A stretch of DNA of 64,000 nt from Amycolatopsis mediterranei (GTDB taxonomy: Bacteria > Actinomycetota > Actinomycetes > Mycobacteriales > Pseudonocardiaceae): positions 1,780,985 through 1,844,984 of the forward strand of contig NZ_CP100416.1 in NCBI RefSeq assembly GCF_026017845.1, read 5' to 3'. Below, piece after piece: positions 17,554 through 24,989 of the stretch. Position numbers and translations under genes: made by a program. Positions within the stretch are counted from its first letter, which is position 1. Each line of letters begins with the position of its first letter. The notes under the pieces are model-generated. The model worked only from the letters and a program-made list of their open reading frames with translations, was not told the DNA's origin and searched no databases.

Positions 17554-18603
17554 TCAGCGGGAGTTGCGGCGACGGCGGCGGCGCTGGTCGAACCAGACCG
17601 CGGCGACCAGGACCCAGCTGACGATGAACATCTGCCAGAAGTCCTGGACGTGGATGATGTTGAAGCCCTTGCGCAGCACCGCGGGGATGAAGACCCCGAT
17701 CACCGTGCCGAGGATCGTGCCGACGCCGCCGAAGAGGCTCGTCCCGCCCATCACGACCGCGGCGATGGCGTTGAGGTTGTCGGTGGTGTGCCCGGAGATG
17801 GTGGTCGAGTTGTAGTAGGCCAGCGAAAGGAACCCGGCGATCCCGGCGAGGAAGCCGGTCAGCGTGTACACCTTCAGCAGGTGCGCGGTGACGCCGATGC
17901 CCGCGCGCCGCGCGCCCTCGGCGTTGGAGCCGACCGCGAACGTGTACCGGCCGAACTTCGTCGTCCGCAGCAGCCACGCGCCGATCACGGTGATCACGAC
18001 GGCCACGATCACGAGGTTGGGCACGACGCCGAAGGACGTGCCGTAGCCCAGGGTCTTGGTGAGTTCCGCCGGCACGGTGCGCAGGTCCGAGCCGCCGTTC
18101 AGCAGGTACGCGGTGGCCAGCGCGGCCCCCATCGTGCCGAGCGTGACGATCAGCGCCGGGATCTTGGCCACCGCGACCAGGACGCCGTTGATCACGCCCC
18201 AGATCGTGCCGGTGACCACGGCGACGACCAGCCCGACGAGGATCACGCCCCAGCCCGCTTTCGACGCGTCGCCGCCGGACAGCGCCTCCATCACCTTGCC
18301 CGCGACCATGCCCGCGAGGATCAGCACCGAACCGACCGAGAGGTCGATGCCCGAGGTGATGATCACGAACGTCATGCCGACCGACAGGATCAGCAGCACC
18401 GAGGACTCGATGAACAGCGTCTGGAAGGTGAACAGCGTCGGGAAGCTGTCCGGCGCGATCACGCTGAACATGATGACCAGCGCCAGCAGGACCAGCCCGA
18501 TCCAGAACGTGTTGGCCTCGATCAGGCGTTTGCCCAGCGGCCGCTTGCCGAAGCCCGCTTCGGGTGACTCCTGGATGTCCTTCGGGGGACTGGACACGGT
18601 CAC
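17554..18603 (-). CDS. Sugar ABC transporter permease (CUT2, RbsC-like)
   Basis: A 349-aa inner-membrane permease with about ten membrane segments preceded by a ~35-residue polar tail. Family motifs: SVGMTFVIITSGIDLSVGSVLILAGMVAG, NGVLVAVAKIPALIVTLGTMG and AVVMGGTSLFGGVGTILGTVIG. GTG at 18603 overlaps the ATPase stop (GTGA); a second GTG lies six bases in. It forms the membrane channel of the same importer. Confidence 0.93.
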   Translation of the reverse strand: MTVSSPPKDIQESPEAGFGKRPLGKRLIEANTFWIGLVLLALVIMFSVIAPDSFPTLFTFQTLFIESSVLLILSVGMTFVIITSGIDLSVGSVLILAGMVAGKVMEALSGGDASKAGWGVILVGLVVAVVTGTIWGVINGVLVAVAKIPALIVTLGTMGAALATAYLLNGGSDLRTVPAELTKTLGYGTSFGVVPNLVIVAVVITVIGAWLLRTTKFGRYTFAVGSNAEGARRAGIGVTAHLLKVYTLTGFLAGIAGFLSLAYYNSTTISGHTTDNLNAIAAVVMGGTSLFGGVGTILGTVIGVFIPAVLRKGFNIIHVQDFWQMFIVSWVLVAAVWFDQRRRRRRNSR

Positions 18604-19364
18604 GCGGCCTCCTCTTGGACGAGCGCGCCGGTCATCGCGGCGACGAGGTCTTCGAGCTTCGTGTCCGAGCCGGTGAACCGGGCGACGCGCTTGCCGAGCC
18701 GCAGCACCTCGACGCGGTCGGCCACCGACAGCACCTCGGGCATGTTGTGGCTGATCAGCACCACGGCGATGCCCTTGTCGCGCACCTTCTTGATGACGTC
18801 GAGGACGCGCTCGCGCTGCACGACCCCCAGCGCGGCCGTCGGCTCGTCCATGAACACGACCTTCGACGCCCACACGACCGAGCGCGCCACGGCGACGCTC
18901 TGGCGCTGCCCGCCGGACAGCGAACCGATCGGGACGTCGGTGCTCTGCAGCGTCACGCCGAGGCGCTGGAACTCCTCGACGGCCTGCCGCCGCATCTCCG
19001 CCTTGTCGAGCATGCCGAGCTTGCCGAGGATGCCCTTGCGGTGGATCTCGCGGCCCAGGAAGAGATTCGCCGCCGGATCGAGCTCGGGTGCGACCGCGAG
19101 GTCCTGGTAGACGGTCTCGATGCCCAGCCGCCGCGCGGTGGTCGGCGAGTCGAAGTGGACGTCCTTCCCGTCCAGGACGATCTTCCCCGACGTCGGCTGC
19201 TCGGCGCCGGAGAGGCACTTGACCAGCGTCGACTTGCCGGCGCCGTTGTCGCCGATCAGCGCCGTCACCTCGCCCGCGCGGGCCTGGAACGACGCGCCGC
19301 GCAGGGCTTCGACGGACCCGTAGTGCTTGGTGAGGTCGATCGCGTCCAGCAGGATTTCGCTCAT
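18600..19364 (-). CDS. Sugar ABC transporter ATPase
   Basis: A 254-aa cytosolic ATPase with a single nucleotide-binding domain: Walker A GDNGAGKST, signature LSGGQRQSVAVARSV, Walker B VVFMDEPTAAL and the H-loop LISHN. Many CUT2 sugar importers use a fused double ATPase of about 500 aa (RbsA), so this single-domain form, as in FrcA, is worth noting; it must dimerise. ATG at 19364 overlaps the isomerase stop. Confidence 0.93.
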   Translation of the reverse strand: MSEILLDAIDLTKHYGSVEALRGASFQARAGEVTALIGDNGAGKSTLVKCLSGAEQPTSGKIVLDGKDVHFDSPTTARRLGIETVYQDLAVAPELDPAANLFLGREIHRKGILGKLGMLDKAEMRRQAVEEFQRLGVTLQSTDVPIGSLSGGQRQSVAVARSVVWASKVVFMDEPTAALGVVQRERVLDVIKKVRDKGIAVVLISHNMPEVLSVADRVEVLRLGKRVARFTGSDTKLEDLVAAMTGALVQEEAA

Positions 19365-20398
19365 CCGTGCCTCTCTTCCGGCGCCGGCGGCCGGCAGCGG
19401 ATCACCGTCGCCGTGCCGGACAGCTCGGTCTGGCCGGCGTCGAACGGGACGACGTAGGTGTCGCCCTTCGCCAGCGCGTGCTCGCCGCCGTGCTCGGTCC
19501 GCAACGTGCCTTCGCCGTCGAGGACGACGAGGACCGCGAACGACGGGTCGAGTGACAACGTTGTCAGCTCGTCGGTGCGCAGCTGTTCGGCGCGGAAGAA
19601 CCGTTCCGAGCCACCGGCCAGGAGGTCCACGGTGGACGAGCTGTCGCCCGCCGTGCGCTTGATGATCGTGTCCAGCCGTTCGGCGTCCCAGCCCGAGGTG
19701 TCCAGTGCCTCGATGGCGGTGTCGAAGCCGAGGCCGAGGTGGCCCTTTTCCGGTGACGCGAGGAAGTCGCGCCACTCGATGGTGAGCGAGAAGTCCGTCG
19801 GCTGCTGCAGTTCGACGACGAACACGCCCTCGCCGATCGCGTGCGGCAGCCCGGCCGGGATGTAGACCGTGTCGCCTGCGGACACCGGGATGCTGTTCAG
19901 CGCGCCCAGCATGGACGGCACGTCCTGCTCGCGCGTCCACTCGGACACCGTCGCCTTCGACAGCGTCTCCTTGAAGCCCGGGTAGACGCGCGGGTCGTCG
20001 CCGTACGTGCCGACGACGATCCACGCCTCGGTCTTGCCGAAGTGGGAATCGAAGTGGCGCTTCGCGAACGTGTCGTCCGGGTGGAAGTGCACGGGCAGCC
20101 GCTGGCCCGCGTCGAGGAGCTTGACCAGCAGCCCGGTCGACGTCCCGAGCGCCTCGACGTGCTTCGCGCCGAGCCAGCCGTTCGCGTTCGCCTCGACGGC
20201 GTCGCGCAGCCAGGCACCGCCGGGGAGACGGGTGAGGCCGTTGGTCTCCTGGCCGAACATCGTGGTCGCCGAGGCGACCCAGTCCTCCGGGCCGAACTTC
20301 TTGTCCGGCGACGCGCCGCGCAGCGCCGCGATGGCGTCGCCGCCGCGGTAGAACTGCGGCGGCTGGTTGGCGGGGAGCCGGATCGGTTCGAGGGTCAC
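19361..20398 (-). CDS. manA: Mannose-6-phosphate isomerase, class I
   Basis: A 345-aa zinc enzyme that interconverts mannose-6-phosphate and fructose-6-phosphate. Zinc-site region is LPVHFHPDDTFAKRHF, followed by SHFGKTEAWIVV; later PAGLPHAIGEGVFVVELQQPTD contains the second metal/catalytic stretch. It overlaps the LacI stop and the ATPase start by four bases each. It carries a full 14-bp copy of the cluster operator inside the gene (19553-19566). It supplies the catabolic step for mannose freed by the GH92 enzymes. Confidence 0.94.
   Translation of the reverse strand: MTLEPIRLPANQPPQFYRGGDAIAALRGASPDKKFGPEDWVASATTMFGQETNGLTRLPGGAWLRDAVEANANGWLGAKHVEALGTSTGLLVKLLDAGQRLPVHFHPDDTFAKRHFDSHFGKTEAWIVVGTYGDDPRVYPGFKETLSKATVSEWTREQDVPSMLGALNSIPVSAGDTVYIPAGLPHAIGEGVFVVELQQPTDFSLTIEWRDFLASPEKGHLGLGFDTAIEALDTSGWDAERLDTIIKRTAGDSSSTVDLLAGGSERFFRAEQLRTDELTTLSLDPSFAVLVVLDGEGTLRTEHGGEHALAKGDTYVVPFDAGQTELSGTATVIRCRPPAPEERHG
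19553..19566. promoter_or_regulatory. LacI-type operator copy inside manA
   Basis: TGACAACGTTGTCA is a perfect 14-bp palindrome, identical in its 12-bp core to the site at 21434-21445. It lies within the manA coding region and could act as an auxiliary looping or roadblock site for the LacI protein. Confidence 0.6.
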
Positions 20399-21447
20399 GG
20401 GGCGACCTCACCGGAACCACGGGCGACGAGATGCACGGGCAGGACTACCTTTCTCGGCGGGGACTGATCTCCTTGGACGCGGGCGAAGAGCAGCTCGGCC
20501 GCGGCGTGGCCCAGTGCGCTGACGTCGTGCGCGACCACGGTGACCGGCGGGTTCAGCAGGTCCGCCAGCTCGAAGTCGTCGAACCCGACCATCGCCGGGC
20601 GGCGCTCGGCGTGCGCGAGGGCGCGCAGCAGGTGCACGGCGATCCGGTTGTTGCCCGCGATCACCGCCGTGGCCGCCTCCGGGCCGTCGAGCAGCCGCTT
20701 GACGGCGTTGCCGACGGCGTCCGGTGTCGGTGTCCCCATCGAAACCAGCGACTCGTCGTAGGAGATCCCGTTGCGCACGCAGCCCTCGCGGAACCCGCGC
20801 AGGCGCTCGGCCGCGGTGAAGATGTCCGGGCTGTCGCCGAGGAACGCGATCCGCCGGTGGCCGTGCTGCGCCAGGTGGGTGACGGCTTCGATGGTGCCGC
20901 CGAGGTTGTCCACCAGCACGGTGTCGGCCACGATGTCGCCGGCCGGCCGGTCGATGAACACCACCGGCGTGCCCGCCCGCATCTCCGGCACCAGGTAGCC
21001 GTGCTGGAGACCGGCCGGGACCACGAGGATGCCGTCGACCCGCCGCGCGCAGAACTCCAGGACGAGCTCGCGCTCGCGGTCGGAGTTCTCCTCGGACGAG
21101 CCGGTGAGCACCTGGCGCCCGAACGACGTCGCGATGCGCTCGACCGCGCGGTTCAGCTCGGAGTAGAAGGGGTTGCCGACGTCCTCGACGATCAGCCCGA
21201 TGGTGCCGGTCGTGGACCCGCGGCGCAGGTTCCGGGCGCCCAGGTTGCGCCGGAACCCCAGCTGCTCGATGGCCGCCATGACCCGCTCGGCGGTGTCGGG
21301 GTGCACCGCCGGTTCGTCGTTGACCACGCGCGAGACGGTCTTGATGCTCACGCCCGCCAGCCGGGCCACGTCGCTCATCGTGGCTCGCCTGCTCGCGGTG
21401 CGCGTGCTGCCGTCCCGATCCCGGCCGAGAGGAGACAACGTTGTCAT
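20395..21447 (-). CDS. LacI-family sugar-responsive repressor
   Basis: Repressor of 350 aa: N-terminal LacI helix-turn-helix (TMSDVARLAGVSIKTVSRVVNDE, hinge ARNLRRG region) and a periplasmic-binding-like sensor domain. Start options are ATG 21447, TTG 21438 or ATG 21378; LacI homologues normally have a few residues before TMSDVA, so 21447 is used, although the operator then covers the start codon. First gene of the operon with manA and the ABC genes and divergent from GH92, so it is the probable regulator of both units, with mannose or a derivative as inducer. Confidence 0.92.
   Translation of the reverse strand: MTTLSPLGRDRDGSTRTASRRATMSDVARLAGVSIKTVSRVVNDEPAVHPDTAERVMAAIEQLGFRRNLGARNLRRGSTTGTIGLIVEDVGNPFYSELNRAVERIATSFGRQVLTGSSEENSDRERELVLEFCARRVDGILVVPAGLQHGYLVPEMRAGTPVVFIDRPAGDIVADTVLVDNLGGTIEAVTHLAQHGHRRIAFLGDSPDIFTAAERLRGFREGCVRNGISYDESLVSMGTPTPDAVGNAVKRLLDGPEAATAVIAGNNRIAVHLLRALAHAERRPAMVGFDDFELADLLNPPVTVVAHDVSALGHAAAELLFARVQGDQSPPRKVVLPVHLVARGSGEVAP
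21434..21445. promoter_or_regulatory. LacI operator at lacI/manA operon start
   Basis: Perfect palindrome GACAACGTTGTC with a central CpG, typical of LacI-family operators. It overlaps the first codons of the lacI-like gene, suggesting autoregulation of the repressor and its manA-ABC operon. Confidence 0.75.
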
Positions 21448-21548
21448 AGTGACGGGGATTGAACGCCACGCCCCCGGTGCTTGTCAACGCCTGACGCGCT
21501 GATTGTGCCGATTCGGCTACCGACGGCGTAGGACAGACGGCTGATCAC

Positions 21549-21568
21549 CCTGTCCGGAAGTGGACAGG
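21549..21568. promoter_or_regulatory. Inverted repeat in lacI-GH92 divergent gap
   Basis: CCTGTCC (21549-21555) and GGACAGG (21562-21568) are perfect arms with a 6-base spacer. The sequence differs from the LacI site, so a second regulator may bind here. Confidence 0.4.
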
Positions 21569-21634
21569 TCTTGACGTGTCCCTTGACTGTCTGGTGAGCC
21601 GCTGCCCAAGGTGGCCCGGTTCGACCGACTGCGC

Positions 21635-21646
21635 GACAAGGTTGTC
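21635..21646. promoter_or_regulatory. LacI operator upstream of GH92 gene
   Basis: GACAAGGTTGTC matches the cluster palindrome except for one central base. It lies about 42 bp before the first alpha-mannosidase start, fitting repression of the mannosidases by the divergent LacI protein. Confidence 0.65.
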
Positions 21647-21687
21647 ATGGCACCGTTTCCGCGTCGCGCTGATGAGGTGGAGAGGCG

Positions 21688-24600
21688 ATGGCAATGGCGC
21701 GAGCGCGCTTCAGAGCCGGTTTAACTTTCCTGACCCTGGCGGTGACCGCAGCGGTGGCTCCCGCTGTGCCCGCCGCGGCGGCTACGAGTACGGATTACGC
21801 GAAGTGGGTCAACCCCTTCGTGGGCACCCGGCCCGGCGGGGCCGACCACGGCACCGGGGGCGGTGCGGGCAACACGTTCCCGGGCGCGGTCGCGCCGTTC
21901 GGCATGGTCCAGTGGAGCCCGGACACGGTGAAGTCCCAGCCCGGCGGCTACTTCTACGACGACAACGCCCTGACCGGGTTCAGCCTGACGCACCTGTCCG
22001 GCGCGGGCTGTTCGACCTACCAGGACATCCCGTTCATCCCGTACGTCGGTGAAGTGACGACCTCCCCGGCGACCGACCCGGCCCACTACACGTCGAAGTT
22101 CTCGCACGCGAACGAGCACGCGACCGCGGGCGCCTACGACGTCACCCTCGACAGCGGCGCGAAGGTCGAGCTCAGCGCGACCCAGCGCACCGGCTCGGCG
22201 CGGCTGACCTACCCGGCCGGGGCGTCCTCGACCCTGCTGGTCAACACCTCCGGCTCGGTCAACGGCACCGACGACGCGTCCATCACCATCGGCAAGGACA
22301 GCATCAGCGGCTGGGCCACGAGCGGCCGCTTCTGCGGTGCGCGCAACAGCTACCGCGTCTACTTCTCGGCCAAGTTCGACACGCCGTTCGCGTCCATCGG
22401 CACGTGGAAGAACGGCGCCGTCACGCCGAACAAGGCGGCCGAAACGGGCGGGGCCAAGGCGAAGGTCGCGCAGCCCAACGGCGTGAACGCCTCGATCGCG
22501 CGCCCGGCCAAGGCCGCGCCGCAGAACACCACCGTCAGCGGCCCGGGCAGCGGCGGGTACGTCACCTTCGCCAACCTCAACGGCGCGCAGGTGAACGTCC
22601 AGGTCGGACTGTCCTTTGTGTCCGTCGACGGTGCGAAGGCCAACCTCAAGGCGGAGAACACCGGGAAGTCGTTCGACACCGTGGCGGCGGGCGCGCGCAA
22701 GGCGTGGAACGCCCAGCTCGGCAAGATCGCCGTCTCCGGCGGCTCGGACGCCGACCAGACCACGTTCTACACCTCGCTGTACCACTCGCTGATCCAGCCG
22801 AACGTGTTCTCCGACGTCAACGGCCAGTACCCGGGCTTCGACGGCCGGATCCACACCGCCGACGGTGCTCGATCCGGCCATGCCATGTACACGAACTTCT
22901 CCGGCTGGGACATCTACCGCTCGGAGACCCCGCTGCTCGCGACGATCGCGCCGAAGGAGACCTCGGACATCGTCCGGTCGATGATGGCCTACGCCGAGCA
23001 GGGCGGCTCGTGGGACCGCTGGACGGTCGCCAACGACTACACGGGCGTCATGAACGGCGACCCGTACCACATCATCGTGTCCAGCGCGTATGCGTTCGGC
23101 GCGCGGGACTTCGACGCCCAGAAGGCGTTGCTGCTCATGATCAAGGGCGCCACCCAGCCGACTCAGGGCTACACCGAGCGGCCGGGTCTCGAGGACTACC
23201 AGAACCTCGGGTACGTCCCGGGCGCCGGCGCCGACACGCTGGAGTACACCAGCGCGGACTTCGCCATCGCCCAGTTCGCCAAGCGGATCGGCGACTCCGC
23301 GACGTACACGACGTTCATGAAGCGGGCCCAGAACTGGCAGAACCTCTACAACCCGGGCACCGGCCACCTCCAGCCGCGCAACGCCGACGGCTCCTTCGCC
23401 GGCACCTACGACCCGGCCAGCTCGCAGGGCTGGGTCGAGGGCAACGGCGCCCAGTACGACTGGATGGTGCCCTACGACCTCGGCGGCCTCGTGACGGCGT
23501 TCGGCGGCAACACCGCCGTCCAGTCGCGGCTGGACACCTTCTTCACGCAGCTCAACGCGGGCACGCAGCTGCCGTACGCGTTCATGGGCAACGAGCCGAA
23601 CTCGAACGCCCCGTGGGTGTACTCCTACGCGGGCGCGCCGGCCAAGACGCAGTCGATCGTCCGGCGTTCGATGAACGAGCTGTACAACCCGCGTCCGGAA
23701 GGCCTGATCGGCAACGACGACCTCGGCCAGATGTCGTCCTGGTACGTCTGGGCCGCGCTCGGCATCTACCCGGAGATCCCGGGCCGCGCCGAGTTCGTGC
23801 TCAACACGCCGCTGTTCCCGAAGGCGGTGCTGACCACCGGCGCGGGCAAGAAGATCACCGTCACGACGTCGGGCACCGGTGACTACATCGCGGGCCTGAA
23901 GGTCAACGGCGGCGACGCGGCGAAGGCGTGGATGCCGGAGGCACTCGTCTCGACCGGCGGGAACCTGGACTACACGCTGTCGGCGACGCCGACCGCGTGG
24001 GGCAGCGCACCGGCCGACGCCCCGCCGTCCTTCCGCGACCAGGAGAAGCCGAGCCTGTCGTTCGTCAACCCGGCGCGCGCGGTGACGCCGGCGGGGTCGA
24101 CGTCCAAGGTCTCGGTGGGGGTCCAGGACCTCTCCGGCACCGCCCGGAGCTGGACGTACTCCGCGGGCAGCGTCGACGGGATCACGCTGGCCCCGGCGGC
24201 CGGCAGCATCGCGGTGCCCGCTGCGGGCAAGGCCCAGGCCGAGCTCACGGTCAGCGTCCCGGCCGGGCTGGCCGACGGCGCCCGGCGCATCCCGGTGACG
24301 TTCTCCGCGCCCGGCGTGGCCTCTTCGCAGGCCGTGCTGACCGTGCTCGTGGCCCAGCCGAACAGCTGGCTGGCCACGGTGAACAACGCCGGCATCTCGC
24401 CGGACGCGAAGCCCGCCGCGGCGAACTTCGACGGCGGCGGCTGGAGCTACTCGGCCGACGCGCTGGCCGCGGCCGGGGCCGCCCCGGGCGCGACGGTCAC
24501 CAGTGACGGGCTCAAGTTCACCTGGCCGTCGTTCCCGGCCGGGGACCCGGACAACGTGATCGCTTCGGGCCAGACGGTGAACGTGAGCGGTTCCGGACGC

Positions 24601-24927
24601 CTGGCGCTGCTCGGCTCGGCGTCGAACGGCAACGCGTCGGGCACGCTGACCGTCACCTACACCGACGGCAGCAAGTCCACCGCCACCATCGGGTTCTCCG
24701 ACTGGACCCTCGGCGGCGGCGGCGCGCAGCCGTCGTTCGGCAACCGGATCGTGCTGTCCACCCCGTACCGCAACGCTTCGGGCGGCGACCCGCAGCAGAT
24801 CCGCACGATGGTGTTCGGCACCAACCCGATCACCCTCGACGCGGGCAAGACGGTGGCGAGCGTGACGCTGCCGTCGAACGTCAGCGGCGGTGCCCTGCAC
24901 GTCTTCGCGATCGCCGTCGGCGCGTGA
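21688..24927 (+). CDS. Secreted GH92 alpha-mannosidase (large, with C-terminal modules)
   Basis: Exo-alpha-mannosidase (GH92, calcium-dependent) acting outside the cell, probably on alpha-1,2-linked mannose of glycans. It is 1079 aa. A signal peptide ends near PAVPAAAAT. The N-terminal sandwich starts YAKWVNPFVGT; catalytic features are the acid E636 in GNEPNSN and the Asp pair 677-678 in GNDDLGQMSSW. Beyond about residue 770 come an NEW3-like beta domain and a beta-sandwich end (SWLATVNNAGIS region), likely substrate-binding modules. ATG 21688, with a second ATG two codons later; GGTGGAGAGG is upstream. Confidence 0.95.
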   Translation: MAMARARFRAGLTFLTLAVTAAVAPAVPAAAATSTDYAKWVNPFVGTRPGGADHGTGGGAGNTFPGAVAPFGMVQWSPDTVKSQPGGYFYDDNALTGFSLTHLSGAGCSTYQDIPFIPYVGEVTTSPATDPAHYTSKFSHANEHATAGAYDVTLDSGAKVELSATQRTGSARLTYPAGASSTLLVNTSGSVNGTDDASITIGKDSISGWATSGRFCGARNSYRVYFSAKFDTPFASIGTWKNGAVTPNKAAETGGAKAKVAQPNGVNASIARPAKAAPQNTTVSGPGSGGYVTFANLNGAQVNVQVGLSFVSVDGAKANLKAENTGKSFDTVAAGARKAWNAQLGKIAVSGGSDADQTTFYTSLYHSLIQPNVFSDVNGQYPGFDGRIHTADGARSGHAMYTNFSGWDIYRSETPLLATIAPKETSDIVRSMMAYAEQGGSWDRWTVANDYTGVMNGDPYHIIVSSAYAFGARDFDAQKALLLMIKGATQPTQGYTERPGLEDYQNLGYVPGAGADTLEYTSADFAIAQFAKRIGDSATYTTFMKRAQNWQNLYNPGTGHLQPRNADGSFAGTYDPASSQGWVEGNGAQYDWMVPYDLGGLVTAFGGNTAVQSRLDTFFTQLNAGTQLPYAFMGNEPNSNAPWVYSYAGAPAKTQSIVRRSMNELYNPRPEGLIGNDDLGQMSSWYVWAALGIYPEIPGRAEFVLNTPLFPKAVLTTGAGKKITVTTSGTGDYIAGLKVNGGDAAKAWMPEALVSTGGNLDYTLSATPTAWGSAPADAPPSFRDQEKPSLSFVNPARAVTPAGSTSKVSVGVQDLSGTARSWTYSAGSVDGITLAPAAGSIAVPAAGKAQAELTVSVPAGLADGARRIPVTFSAPGVASSQAVLTVLVAQPNSWLATVNNAGISPDAKPAAANFDGGGWSYSADALAAAGAAPGATVTSDGLKFTWPSFPAGDPDNVIASGQTVNVSGSGRLALLGSASNGNASGTLTVTYTDGSKSTATIGFSDWTLGGGGAQPSFGNRIVLSTPYRNASGGDPQQIRTMVFGTNPITLDAGKTVASVTLPSNVSGGALHVFAIAVGA

Positions 24928-24938
24928 CGATCCATCCC

Positions 24939-24974
24939 GGAAAGGCCGCCCGCGTGGGCGGCCTTTCCCTTTTT
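24939..24974 (+). terminator. Strong intrinsic terminator between the two GH92 genes
   Basis: Perfect 13-bp stem (GGAAAGGCCGCCC at 24939-24951 with its complement at 24956-24968), four-base loop, followed by CTTTTT. It lies between the two co-directional mannosidase genes and should separate or attenuate their transcription. Confidence 0.88.
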
Positions 24975-24989
24975 CCGGAGGCTGGTTTG

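Noticed and set aside
21721-24900. A 1059-codon open frame antisense to the first GH92 gene
   Set aside because: Composition is Arg/Val/Gly/His-rich low complexity, it mirrors the third-position GC of the sense gene, and it has no family motif. Similar long antisense frames lie at 24657-27149, 32061-35087 and 3355-5814.
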